A DNA stretch of 64,000 nt from Bradyrhizobium acaciae (GTDB taxonomy: Bacteria > Pseudomonadota > Alphaproteobacteria > Rhizobiales > Xanthobacteraceae): positions 1 through 64,000 of the forward strand of contig NZ_JACMYK010000019.1 of NCBI RefSeq assembly GCF_020889785.1. Reading direction: 5' to 3'. The translations under genes and the position numbers were made by a program. Below are positions 24,320-32,983 of this stretch, in pieces; the first letter of the stretch is position 1, and the number at the start of each line of letters is the position of its first letter. The notes beneath the pieces were generated by a model. It was not told the DNA's origin, made no database searches, and saw nothing but the letters and a program-made list of their open reading frames with translations.

Positions 24320-25567
24320 TCAGCTGTTCATCGGCCAGATCGCCTCGGAAACGGCGGCCTGTTCCGGGAAGATCGTCACGAAATTCTTCGCGCTGTATTG
24401 CAACAGCACCGGATCGGCGAAGTTGTTCTGTCCCATCTCGTCGAACTTGACGCGCCGCCACGGCATGATGGTCACATCGCCCGGCATGTCGGTGGCGACC
24501 AATGCGTCGCGGATCTTTTCGCCATCGGTCGACTTGGCGCGGTTGATGGCGTCGGCCATGATGATGAGGCCCATGAACTGGCGCGAGGTATAGTCGTTGA
24601 AGTCCTTGCCGGACTTGGCGCGGTACATCTCGTTGATCAGACCGACCATCGGCCGCTTCTGTGCCAGGTCGAGCGAGAAGCTGCCGCGCGAGATCACGCC
24701 CTCGAGCTTGTCGCCGACCGCGTCATAGGTCGCCTTTTCCGAGAAGCCGGCATCCTGCGCCATGATGTTCTTCGGCTTGTAGCCGAGCTCCGCCATGGTC
24801 TTCACCAGCAGGATCGCGTCGGTGGTGTAGCTCGACGGCATCAGCACGTCGGCATTCGCCGCCTTGAGCTGCTGCACCTCGGCGGTCAACGACGGCGAGT
24901 TGGCGCGGTACTTGATGTCGCTGACGATCTTGTAGCCGCGCTCGCCGGCGAGCTTGATCTGGGCATTCGCCGAATCGGTGCCGAAGATGGTGTCCTCGTG
25001 GAATAGCGCCAGCGTCTCGATCTTCTGGCCCTTCTTCTTCATCGCATCGAAGAAGTCGAACATCGCGGCCGAGAACATCTCGTCATGCGGCGAGGCGCGG
25101 AAATAATACTTCAGGCCGCGGCGATGCAGGCTCGGCGAGGAGTTGTCGGCCGAGATGAACGGCACGCCGTAGCGCTCGCAGGTCTGGCTGACGGTGACCG
25201 CAACCGCGCTCTGATAGGTACCGACGACGGCGCAGACCTTCTCCTGGGTGATCAGGCGCTCGGTCTCGGCGCGGCCCTTCTGCGGATCGGCCTGGTGGTC
25301 GGCGAACACCAGTTTGACTTTCGCACCGCCGAGGCCGGACAGGCCCTCGCCCTTGGCGAGCGGCAGCGCGAAATCGTAATTCTTGTTGATGATGTCGGCC
25401 GCGGTGTTGAAGGCATGCTGCGCGTCGACGCCGATCGCGGCACTGGAGCCGGACAGCGGATAGATCACGCCGATCGCCACTTCACTCGTCTGCGCGCGCG
25501 CGGCCATCGGACCGAGCGCGGCGGCTGCAGTGGCACCCAGCAATACGTTACGGCGAGAGATCGTCAT
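24320..25567 (-). CDS. ABC transporter substrate-binding protein (LivK/AmiC-like), Tat-type signal
   Basis: 415 residues. The N-terminus has a twin-arginine signal (SRRNVLLGATAAAALGPMAARA), so the protein is probably exported folded and cleaved after ARA. Mature part: IGVIYPLSGSSAAIGVDAQH (near 32), LVFADHQADPQKGRAETERL (near 88), VVGTYQSAVAVTVSQTCERY (near 115) and NIMAQDAGFSEKATYDAVGD, a type I periplasmic binding fold. Family members bind branched-chain amino acids, amides, urea or aromatic acids. Located 85 bases after the DUF1445 gene on the same strand, so the operon order is DUF1445, binding protein, livH, M, G, F. Ligand unknown. Confidence 0.92.
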   Translation of the reverse strand: MTISRRNVLLGATAAAALGPMAARAQTSEVAIGVIYPLSGSSAAIGVDAQHAFNTAADIINKNYDFALPLAKGEGLSGLGGAKVKLVFADHQADPQKGRAETERLITQEKVCAVVGTYQSAVAVTVSQTCERYGVPFISADNSSPSLHRRGLKYYFRASPHDEMFSAAMFDFFDAMKKKGQKIETLALFHEDTIFGTDSANAQIKLAGERGYKIVSDIKYRANSPSLTAEVQQLKAANADVLMPSSYTTDAILLVKTMAELGYKPKNIMAQDAGFSEKATYDAVGDKLEGVISRGSFSLDLAQKRPMVGLINEMYRAKSGKDFNDYTSRQFMGLIIMADAINRAKSTDGEKIRDALVATDMPGDVTIMPWRRVKFDEMGQNNFADPVLLQYSAKNFVTIFPEQAAVSEAIWPMNS

Positions 25568-25652
25568 CGAAATTTCCCCTTCAGCTTTGTTCTTATCGAT
25601 GTGACGCTTGTAGCGCGCAGTAAAGCCTCAATGAATTGCACGAATTGCCTAT

Positions 25653-26471
25653 TCAGAGCACAGCGAGCTGCTTGTTCCTGAGGTCGGTCACCAGCATCAG
25701 GCCCGGCGCATGCGTGATCGCGAACGGCAACTTCGCACTTGCGATCACCGATTGCGGCGTCACGCCACAGGCCCAGAACACCGGGATCTCGTCATCGGCG
25801 ACCGGTACCGCATCGCCATAGTCGGGCTTGGCGATATCCTTGATGCCGATCGCATGCGGCTGGCCGAGATGGACCGGCGCGCCATGCACCGACGGGAAGC
25901 GCGAGGTGATCTGCACCGCGCGGATCGCATCCGCCGGCTTGAACGGGCGCATCGACACCACCATGGGTCCCGCGAACGGCCCCGACGGGCTGCACGCAAT
26001 ATTGGTCCGGTACATTGGCACACGCAGGTTGCGTTCGATGTGACGGATCGGCAGGCCCTCATCCAGCAGCGCCTCCTCGAACGAGTAGGAGCAGCCGAGC
26101 ACGAAGGTGACGAGATCGTCGCGCCAGTATTTGGTGATGTCGGTCGGCTCGTCGGCCACCTCGCCGTCGCGCCAGACCCGGTAGCGCGGCACGTCGGTGC
26201 GGATGTCGAGGTCGAGGCCGAGCGCCGGAATGCGGGGATCGCCGACGTCGGACATGCCGATGATCGGGCACGGCTTCGGATTGAGCTGGCAGAACCGGTG
26301 GAAGGCGCCGGCGAGTTCCTCCGGCAGGATCGCCAGATTGCCTTGGACGAAACCGTTGGCGAGGCCGGCGGTGGTGGCCGAGGCCATGCCGTCACGACAG
26401 GCGCGGCGCGCTTCGACGCTCGCCAGCACCGGTTCCCCCTGAGATCGCTGCACTGCCGCAAAAACAGTCAT
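25653..26471 (-). CDS. DUF1445 putative hydro-lyase (YcsI/D-glutamate cyclase-like)
   Basis: 272 residues from the ATG at 26471, the usual size of this family. Recognisable segments: [22 protein letters not shown] at the start, [21 protein letters not shown] near 50, [24 protein letters not shown] near 119-142, [25 protein letters not shown] near 146, and [20 protein letters not shown] near 233. The vertebrate homologue cyclises D-glutamate to 5-oxo-D-proline; the bacterial proteins are mostly uncharacterised. It heads the ABC transporter operon and is divergent from the LysR gene, so it probably acts on the imported compound or a derivative. Confidence 0.9.
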   Translation of the reverse strand: MTVFAAVQRSQGEPVLASVEARRACRDGMASATTAGLANGFVQGNLAILPEELAGAFHRFCQLNPKPCPIIGMSDVGDPRIPALGLDLDIRTDVPRYRVWRDGEVADEPTDITKYWRDDLVTFVLGCSYSFEEALLDEGLPIRHIERNLRVPMYRTNIACSPSGPFAGPMVVSMRPFKPADAIRAVQITSRFPSVHGAPVHLGQPHAIGIKDIAKPDYGDAVPVADDEIPVFWACGVTPQSVIASAKLPFAITHAPGLMLVTDLRNKQLAVL

Positions 26472-26552
26472 GGGATTCTCCTGCCCATAATCTCGACAAG
26501 GACAAACCAACACCAAGCGTGATATAATGTCTAATCGTCCTTTCTAATCAAA

Positions 26553-26575
26553 ATCGATAAGTCAAATTTATCGAT
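26553..26575. promoter_or_regulatory. Probable LysR operator ATCGATAA-N7-TTATCGAT
   Basis: Perfect 8-base inverted repeat with a 7-base A/T-rich centre containing T-N11-A, the LysR-type binding form. It starts 39 bases upstream of the LysR start and lies in the divergent region toward DUF1445. A TATAAT at 26523-26528 could serve as a -10. This strongly suggests the regulator controls both arms of the divergon. Confidence 0.8.
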
Positions 26576-26591
26576 CGGGAAAACACTTCCA

Positions 26592-27524
26592 ATGACGGAC
26601 TTCCGCTCGATCGAAACATTTCTTTGGGTCGTCAAGCTCGGCAGCTTCCGCGGCGCCGCCCAGCGGCTCAACACCACCCAGCCGGCAATCTCCCAGCGCA
26701 TTGCGCAGCTCGAGCGCGAGATGGGCGTCAAGCTGCTGAACCGCGACCACCGGGTCGCCTCGCCGACGCCGAGCGGGCGGCTGATGATGATCTATGCCGA
26801 GAAGCTGATCGGCCTGCGCTCGGAGATGATGGCCGAAGTCGGCGACCGCTCGGCGATGCGCGGCGCACTGCGGCTCGGTGTCGCGGAGACCATCGTGCAC
26901 ACCTGGCTGCCGCGACTGGTCAAGAGCGTCAACGAGATCTACCCGAACCTGTCGCTCGAGATCGAGGTCGACATCACGCCCAACCTGACGCAACGGCTGC
27001 TGGCGCAGGAGATCGAGCTCGCCTTCGTGCTCGGACCGGTCTCGGCGTCCGGCGCCCACAACCATGTGCTGTGCGATTACCCGATCGGCTTCCTGGCAAG
27101 CCCCGCGCTCGGTCTCGGCGAAGGGCCGGTGGCGCGGCAGGATCTGGCGCGATTTCCGATCATCACCTTTCCGCGCAAGACGCAGCCCTATGAGACCGTG
27201 CGCGCATTGTTCAATGCACCCGATCTGCCGCCGATCCGGCTGCACGCCTCGACCTCGCTCGCAACCGTGATCCACATGGCCAATGAAGGGCTTGGCATCG
27301 CGGTGATCCCGTCGGCGATCGTCGAGAACGAGCTCGCTGACGGGCGCTTGCAATTGCTCGACACCGACCTCAAGCTGCCGCCCCTCACCTTCACCGCGAG
27401 CTGGCTCGCCTCCCCCGATGCGGTCGCCATCGAGCGTGTCGCCAATCTCGCCAGGCAGATCGCACAGGCAAGCGTGGTGGTTGACGACGCGAGAACGGCG
27501 CGTCATGAAAAAACGGTCGCGTAA
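26592..27524 (+). CDS. LysR-family transcriptional regulator
   Basis: 310 residues, typical of the family. N-terminal winged HTH: IETFLWVVKLGSFRGAAQRL (residues 6-25) and TTQPAISQRIAQLEREMGVKLL (near 28-49). C-terminal PBP2-like effector domain: GALRLGVAETIVHTWLPRLV (near 92), IELAFVLGPVSASGAHNHVL (near 140), LATVIHMANEGLGIAVIPSA (near 226). It presumably senses the transported compound or its breakdown product. Followed 14 bases later by an M20 hydrolase gene, so it is the first gene of the plus-strand arm. Confidence 0.94.
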   Translation: MTDFRSIETFLWVVKLGSFRGAAQRLNTTQPAISQRIAQLEREMGVKLLNRDHRVASPTPSGRLMMIYAEKLIGLRSEMMAEVGDRSAMRGALRLGVAETIVHTWLPRLVKSVNEIYPNLSLEIEVDITPNLTQRLLAQEIELAFVLGPVSASGAHNHVLCDYPIGFLASPALGLGEGPVARQDLARFPIITFPRKTQPYETVRALFNAPDLPPIRLHASTSLATVIHMANEGLGIAVIPSAIVENELADGRLQLLDTDLKLPPLTFTASWLASPDAVAIERVANLARQIAQASVVVDDARTARHEKTVA

Positions 27525-27538
27525 AGGGAAGAGCCGCA

Positions 27539-28788
27539 ATGAGCCGAGCCGCAACCAACCTGCAGATCGATTCCGCCCGCCTCTGGGGCAGCATTCACGA
27601 AACCGCAAAGTTCGGTGCAACGCCAAAGGGCGGCGTGCGGCGGCTGACGCTGAGCGCCGAGGACAAGCAAGTGCGCGACTGGTTCCGCAAGGCGTGCGAG
27701 GACGCCGGCCTGGAGGTGCAGGTCGATGCGCTCGGCTCGATGTTCGGGTTACGGAAGGGACGGGATATGTCGAAGCCGCCGATCGGCGTCGGCTCGCATC
27801 TCGACACCCAGCCGACCGGCGGCAAATATGACGGCATCCTCGGCACACTGGCCGGGCTCGAACTGGTGCGCACGCTCAACGATGCCGGGATCGAGACCGA
27901 GCTGCCGATCTGCATCTGCAACTGGACCAACGAGGAAGGCTCGCGCTTCGCGCCGGCGATGATGGCCTCAGCCGCTTATGTCGGCGATTTCACCACCGAC
28001 GACATCTTGTCGCGCAAGGACGCCGAAGGCGTCACCGTGGCGCAGGCGCTGGATTCGATCGGCTATCGCGGCGATGCCCCGGTCGGCCGCCAGAAGTTCT
28101 CAGGCTTCGTCGAACTGCATATCGAGCAGGGTCCGATCCTGGAGGCCGAGGGCAAGACCATCGGCGTGGTCGATTCCGGCCAGGGCGTGTTGTGGTACGA
28201 CGGCAAGATCATCGGCTTCGAAAGCCACGCCGGATCGACCCCGATGCCGCTGCGCCGCGATGCGCTGGCGACGCTGTCGGAGATCGTGCTGGCGATGGAA
28301 AGCATCGCCAAAAAACATGGCCCGAAGGCGGTCGGCACCATCGGCGAGGCCGTGATCGCTGCGCCCTCGCGCAACGTCATTCCCGGCGAGATCGCCTTCA
28401 CCGTGGATTGCCGCAGCGCCGATGTAGGGATCATGGATGCGCTGGACCGCGACCTGCGGGCCGCGGTTGCCGAGATCGCCGCGCGCCGCAAGGTCGAAGT
28501 CCAGCTCGATCTGGTCTGGCGCAAGGCGCCGACGCATTTCGACCCCAAGCTGGTCGACGCGGTCGAGAACGCGGCCAAGCAGCTCGGCTACTCGCATCGC
28601 CGCATCACCTCCGGCGCCGCCACGACGCCTGCAACCTCAACACGGTGATCCCTGCCGCCATGGTGTTCGTGCCGTGCAAGGACGGCATCAGCCACAACGA
28701 GTTGGAAGATGCCACGCAGCCCGATTGCGCTGCCGGCGCCAACGTCCTGTTGCATACGGTGCTGGCGCTCGCCGGCGTCGCGTCCTGA
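27539..28788 (+). pseudogene. M20-family Zn amidohydrolase (hydantoinase/carbamoylase, allantoate amidohydrolase type), frameshifted
   Basis: The frame from 27539 matches Zn-dependent M20/M40 amidohydrolases: GVGSHLDTQPTGGKYDGILG (His/Asp ligands, near 82-101), CNWTNEEGSRFAPAMMAS (Glu-Glu, near 124), VELHIEQGPILEAEGK (near 193), GFESHAGSTPMPLRRDAL (near 229). At about 28618 the expected GCCGGCCACGAC (Ala-Gly-His-Asp) reads GCCGCCACGAC, one G short. The frame then ends early at 28648, while the correct ending (ACNLNTVIPAAMVF...ISHNELE) continues in the next frame to 28788. Repairing one base restores a product of about 416 residues. The family hydrolyses N-carbamoyl amino acids, allantoate, ureidoglycolate and similar compounds. 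It could be a recent pseudogene or a sequencing error; the lost residues include the C-terminal metal-ligand His. Confidence 0.9.
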
Positions 28789-28818
28789 TCATCTTTCCTT
28801 CCTTCGATGGAGGCTTTC

Positions 28819-29730
28819 GTGCGCGCAGTGTTTGTCGACGCCAATGAATCGCTCGCTGTCATCACGGAGCGCCTGGAAAAGGCCGGCGATCCCAAGATGC
28901 GGATCAACCGCAACCCGGACATCAAGTCCGAGGATTATCCGGCGGTGCTCGACGGCGCCGAGATCGCGGTGGTCGATCACACGGCGCTGCCGACCGACAT
29001 TGCGAAGAAATGCGCCGGCCTGAAACACGTCGTGTTCCTCGGCACCGGCGCCCGCAGCTACATGAACCCGGAAGAGCTCGCCGAACTCGGGATCTCCGTG
29101 CACCTGATCAAGGGCTACGGCGACACCGCGGTTGCGGAGTCGGCGATCGCGCTGATGTGGTCGTCGGCGCGGGTGATCGCGCAGATGGACCGCGAGATGC
29201 GCGCCGGCAACTGGCTGCGCGAGGACGGCATGCAGCTCACCGGCAAGACGCTCGGCCTGGTCGGCTTCGGTGGCATCGCCGCCGAGGTCGCCCGCATCGC
29301 GCTCGGCAGCGGCATGAAGGTGATCGCCTGGAACCGGTCACCCAAGAGTCATCCGGGCGTCGAATTCACCGAGCTCGACACCGTGCTCGCGAACAGCGAC
29401 GTGGTCTCGATCCATCTGTTGCTGAACGATGAGACCCGCGGCCTGATCACGCGCGACAAGATCGCCAAGATGAAAAAGGGCGTGGTGCTGATCAACACCG
29501 CGCGCGGCGCGATCGTCGACGAGCAGGCGATGATCGATGCGCTCAACTCAGGCCACATCCGCCACGCCGGCCTCGACGTCTACAACATCGAGCCGTTGCC
29601 GAAGGATCATCCGCTGACGAAAATCCCGAACGTGACGCTGTCGGCGCATTCGGCGTTCCGCACGCCCGAGGCGAGCGAGAACCTGATCCACGCAGCCTGG
29701 GAGCATTGCCGACGGATCGTGAAGCAATAA
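28819..29730 (+). CDS. D-2-hydroxyacid dehydrogenase (NAD(P)-dependent)
   Basis: 303 residues from the GTG at 28819; the sequence GGAGG at 28809-28813 is an ideal ribosome site for it, whereas the ATG at 28807 would overlap that site. Rossmann domain LGLVGFGGIAAEVARIAL (near 142), catalytic Arg in LINTARGAIVDE (near 225), Glu in GLDVYNIEPLPKDHPL (near 252) and His in LSAHSAFRTPEA (near 276). Would reduce a 2-keto acid or oxidise a D-2-hydroxy acid. Downstream of the M20 gene by 30 bases, so part of the LysR-led operon. Confidence 0.92.
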   Translation: MRAVFVDANESLAVITERLEKAGDPKMRINRNPDIKSEDYPAVLDGAEIAVVDHTALPTDIAKKCAGLKHVVFLGTGARSYMNPEELAELGISVHLIKGYGDTAVAESAIALMWSSARVIAQMDREMRAGNWLREDGMQLTGKTLGLVGFGGIAAEVARIALGSGMKVIAWNRSPKSHPGVEFTELDTVLANSDVVSIHLLLNDETRGLITRDKIAKMKKGVVLINTARGAIVDEQAMIDALNSGHIRHAGLDVYNIEPLPKDHPLTKIPNVTLSAHSAFRTPEASENLIHAAWEHCRRIVKQ

Positions 29731-29735
29731 TTTCA

Positions 29736-29907
29736 CCGTCGTCCCGGCCAAGCCAACGGGTCGGCGCAAAGCGCCGCCCGATGACAGGCTCCGCGGCGAG
29801 CCGGTACCCATAACCACAGCCCTGCGTTACCGCGAAGGCTGTGGCCACAGCGTGTCTCAACAACCGAACCCTGTGGTTATGGGTCCCTGCTTCCGCAGGG
29901 ACGACGG
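29736..29907. repeat. Palindromic repeat, GTCGTCCC family (copy 3 of 3) with inserted cassette
   Basis: Outer ends CCGTCGTCCC/GGGACGACGG and inner TACCCATAACCACAGCC/GGTTATGGGTCCC as in the other copies. The left arm is interrupted by a 43-base cassette (29752-29794) that also occurs at 46989-47031 inside a different repeat family. It lies between convergent genes. Confidence 0.88.
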
Positions 29908-29917
29908 CTCGGCTTGC

Positions 29918-30991
29918 TTAATCCACCATCTCCGCGACCGCCTTGCCGCATGCGGTGGTGTCGGCGTTGCCGCCGAGATCGCGGGTGCGCAACGTGCGTT
30001 CGCCGAGGGTGCGCTCGATCGCGCCGACGATGGCGGCCGCCGCCTGCTTCTCGCCGAGATGCTCCAGCATCATCGCGCCGGACCAGATCATGCCGATCGG
30101 GTTGGCGATGCCCTGCCCCGCAATATCAGGCGCCGAGCCGTGCACCGGCTCGAACACCGAGGGGAAATTGCCTTCCGGATTGATGTTGCCCGACGGCGCG
30201 ATGCCGATGGTGCCGGTGCAGGCCGGGCCGAGGTCGGAGAGGATGTCGCCGAACAGATTGGAGCCGACGACGACGTCGAACCAGTCCGGATGCAGCACGA
30301 AGTTCGCGGTCAGAATGTCGATGTGATACTTGTCCCACTTCACGCCCGGATACTTCTTGGCCATCGCCTCCACGCGCTCGTCCCAATAGGGCATGGTGAT
30401 GGAGATGCCGTTCGACTTGGTGGCCGAGGTCAGGTGCTTCTTCGGCCGCGACTGCGCCAGATCGAACGCAAATTTCAGGATGCGGTCGACGCCGGTACGA
30501 GTCATCACGGTCTGCTGGGTAACGAATTCGCGGTCGGTATCCGGGAACATGCGGCCGCCGACCGAGGAGTATTCACCCTCGGTGTTCTCGCGCACCACCC
30601 AGAAATCGATGTCGCCGGGCTTGCGGCCGGCCAGCGGCGACGGCACGCCGGGCATCAGTCGCACCGGGCGCAGATTGACGTACTGGTCGAACTCGCGGCG
30701 GAACTTGATCAGCGAGCCCCACAGCGAGATGTGGTCCGGAATCTTGGCCGGCCAGCCGACCGCACCGAAATAGATCGCGTCATGCTTGCCGATCTTGTCC
30801 TTCCAGTCGGCCGGCATCATCTCGCCGTGCTTCTCGTAATAGTCGTAGGAGGCGAAGTCGAAATGGTCGAACTTCACGTCGACGCCGTGCTTTTTCGCCG
30901 CCGCCTCGATGACGCGGATACCCTCCGGCATCACTTCCTTGCCGATGCCGTCGCCGGGAATGACCGCAATCCGATATTGCTTCTTGCTCAT
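29918..30991 (-). CDS. Tartrate dehydrogenase/decarboxylase or D-malate dehydrogenase (TtuC/DmlA-like)
   Basis: 357 residues from the ATG at 30991 (MSKKQYRIAVIPGDGIGKEV). Beta-decarboxylating dehydrogenase fold shared with isopropylmalate dehydrogenase, but with the TtuC/DmlA signature: YFGAVGWPAKIPDHISLWG (near 72), FWVVRENTEGEYSSVGGRMF (near 130), LTSATKSNGISITMPYWDER (near 184, catalytic Lys), and GSAPDIAGQGIANPIGMIWS near 280. Uses NAD and a divalent metal in the cytoplasm on tartrate, D-malate or a related hydroxydiacid. Convergent with the hydroxyacid dehydrogenase and divergent from an SDR. Confidence 0.9.
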   Translation of the reverse strand: MSKKQYRIAVIPGDGIGKEVMPEGIRVIEAAAKKHGVDVKFDHFDFASYDYYEKHGEMMPADWKDKIGKHDAIYFGAVGWPAKIPDHISLWGSLIKFRREFDQYVNLRPVRLMPGVPSPLAGRKPGDIDFWVVRENTEGEYSSVGGRMFPDTDREFVTQQTVMTRTGVDRILKFAFDLAQSRPKKHLTSATKSNGISITMPYWDERVEAMAKKYPGVKWDKYHIDILTANFVLHPDWFDVVVGSNLFGDILSDLGPACTGTIGIAPSGNINPEGNFPSVFEPVHGSAPDIAGQGIANPIGMIWSGAMMLEHLGEKQAAAAIVGAIERTLGERTLRTRDLGGNADTTACGKAVAEMVD

Positions 30992-31159
30992 CGAGAACAC
31001 CCTTGTGATTTGCCCGGCCGGCAATGCCGCCTATTCTGATGGTCCTGCAATGGACCAATCTTCGCGCGAGCGCAACGCTGCAGTGCAGTGTTGACCAATG
31101 CGCGACCCTGCCCCACCAATTTCGCCGACATTCGTTCCTCATACCAAGCGAGACATCCC

Positions 31160-31936
31160 ATGGATCTGCATCTGCGCGGCAAGCGTGTCCTGATTACCGG
31201 CGCCTCCAAGGGCATTGGCGCGGCCGCCGCCGAAGCCTTTGCCGAGGAAGGCGCCAATCTGCTGCTGGCCGCCCGCAACGGCGATCAGCTCAAGGCGCTC
31301 GCCGAACGGTTGCGCTCCGCGCACCAGATCGATGCCGCGATCAGCGTGGTCGATCTCCGCAAATCCGAAGATCTCGCGCGGCTCGCCAAGGAGGCGGCCG
31401 AAATCGACATCCTGGTCAACAATGCCGGCGACATCCCGGGCGGCTCGATCGACAAGATCGACGAGGCGACCTGGCGGCATGCCTGGGAGCTCAAGGTGTT
31501 CGGCTATGTCAATCTGACTCGCGCGATCTACGCCCAGATGAAGGCGCGCGGCGGCGGCGTGATCGTCAACGACATCGGTGCGGCCGGCGAGAAGTTCGAC
31601 GCCAATTACATCTGCGGCAGCGCCGGCAATGCGGCGCTGATGTCGTTCACCCGCGCGCTCGGGGGAAAAAGCCTCGCCGACAACATCCGCGTCGTCGGCA
31701 TCAATCCCGGCCCTGTCGGTACCGACCGCCACGTCACGCTGCTCAAGACCCGCGCCAAGAACCAGTTCGGCGACGAGAACCGCTACACGGAGTTCCAGAA
31801 GGGCCTGCCGCTCGGCCGTCCGGCGCATGCGCGCGAGATCGGCGACCTGATGGCGTTCCTGGCCTCCGACCGCGCGGGATATACGTCGGGCGTGATCTAC
31901 ACGGTGGATGGCGGGCTGACCTCGGGGTGGGGTTAA
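31160..31936 (+). CDS. Atypical short-chain dehydrogenase lacking the Ser and Lys of the catalytic triad
   Basis: 258 residues from the ATG at 31160. The cofactor site is intact: LITGASKGIGAAAAEAFAEE (near 11-30) and NNAG (near 88). In the active-site region GVIVNDIGAAGEKFDANYICGSAGNAALMSF, Tyr is kept but the usual Ser is replaced (IVNDIGAAG) and YxxxK reads YICGS. The C-terminal GYTSGVIYTVDGGLTSGWG is normal. It may bind NAD(P) without standard SDR chemistry or use another acid/base arrangement. Divergent from the tartrate dehydrogenase gene across about 170 bases; followed by a CATTGCGAG repeat. Confidence 0.88.
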   Translation: MDLHLRGKRVLITGASKGIGAAAAEAFAEEGANLLLAARNGDQLKALAERLRSAHQIDAAISVVDLRKSEDLARLAKEAAEIDILVNNAGDIPGGSIDKIDEATWRHAWELKVFGYVNLTRAIYAQMKARGGGVIVNDIGAAGEKFDANYICGSAGNAALMSFTRALGGKSLADNIRVVGINPGPVGTDRHVTLLKTRAKNQFGDENRYTEFQKGLPLGRPAHAREIGDLMAFLASDRAGYTSGVIYTVDGGLTSGWG

Positions 31937-31955
31937 ACAGGCTCGGCTCTGTCCC

Positions 31956-32040
31956 CGTCATTGCGAGCGCAGCGAAGCAATCCATGCTTCGGCAGATGCG
32001 GAGCGATGGATTGCTTCGTCGCTTCGCTCCTCGCAATGAC
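31956..32040. repeat. CATTGCGAG palindromic repeat (copy 2 of 4)
   Basis: CGTCATTGCGAG...GAAGCAATCCATG and ATGGATTGCTTCGTC...CTCGCAATGAC; same form as 5395-5481. Lies between convergent SDR and hydrolase genes. Confidence 0.9.
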
Positions 32041-32043
32041 AGG

Positions 32044-32895
32044 TTAACCAGCAGTCCGCTCGAGCAGCTGCCGGATCAGCGTCGTGATCCGGCCCCGCGG
32101 CGCCAGCATCTGATTCATGATCGTGAAATGATCGGCGCCTGGAATCTCCTCATAGGTCACCGGCAAGCCGTAGCGGGCGCGATGGCCGGCGAAATCGGCG
32201 GTCTGCTTGCGCAGCAGCGGCAGTTCGGCACTGCCGACCACCAGCGACAGCGGCTTTGCCGTGCCGCCCTGCTGCATCATCGGCGAGTTGCGCCGCGAGG
32301 CGGCTTCGTCGAGCCTGAGCTTCTCGTTGAGGTAGGAATGCCTGATCGGCTCCAGGTCATAGATGCCCGAGATCGCCATGCCGGCCCGAACATGGGCGTT
32401 CGACAGCGCCATCGACGTCAGATGTCCGCCGGCCGACCAACCGGACACGACGATGCCGTCGGCAGCAGCGCCGAGCGCGGGCAGTTGCCCGGCAAGAAAG
32501 TCGATCCCGACGTGAATCTCGGCGACGATGTCATCGAGCGTCGCATCCGGCGCAAGCGTGTAGCCGATCAGCGCGACATTGATGCCATGCGCCATCGGTC
32601 CCTCGGCAAAGATCGTGAACGCCTCCTTGGCGCGGGTCTGCCAATAGCCGCCATGGATGAACAGCAGCGTCGGCGCGCCATCGCTTGTCCTCAGGAAATC
32701 GATCCGGTTGCGCTCACGCGGGCCGTATCGGAGGTCGAGATGCTCGGCGTGCTGCTGCCGCATCCGCGCCGAGCGCTGCTCCCAGCCGGCGGCGAGCTCG
32801 GCGCTGCCCTTGACGGCGACGCCATTGTTCAGACCGAGGTCGCGCTCCTGCTGGCTCATCGCGCGCCAGTCCAGCGCGGAAAACAACGCTGCCAT
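32044..32895 (-). CDS. Alpha/beta hydrolase (esterase/kynurenine-formamidase-like)
   Basis: 283 residues. Oxyanion motif LLFIHGGYWQTRAKEAFTIF (HGGYW, near 74), nucleophile elbow VVSGWSAGGHLTSMAL (GWSAGG, near 149), catalytic Asp region LPLVVGSAELPLLRKQ-like segment near 215 and His in IPGADHFTIMNQML near 258. The HGGYW and GxSAGG set is common in formamidase- and carboxylesterase-like proteins. Divergent from the amidase gene, so an amide or ester substrate for the pair is plausible. Family sure, substrate not. Confidence 0.9.
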   Translation of the reverse strand: MAALFSALDWRAMSQQERDLGLNNGVAVKGSAELAAGWEQRSARMRQQHAEHLDLRYGPRERNRIDFLRTSDGAPTLLFIHGGYWQTRAKEAFTIFAEGPMAHGINVALIGYTLAPDATLDDIVAEIHVGIDFLAGQLPALGAAADGIVVSGWSAGGHLTSMALSNAHVRAGMAISGIYDLEPIRHSYLNEKLRLDEAASRRNSPMMQQGGTAKPLSLVVGSAELPLLRKQTADFAGHRARYGLPVTYEEIPGADHFTIMNQMLAPRGRITTLIRQLLERTAG

Positions 32896-32983
32896 CCCTG
32901 CCTCTTCGGTTCTCGTCGCATTGCCACGACAGCAGGAAATGTTCTACAGCACAAGCAAACAGAACTCATAGGAGCAACGGCGC

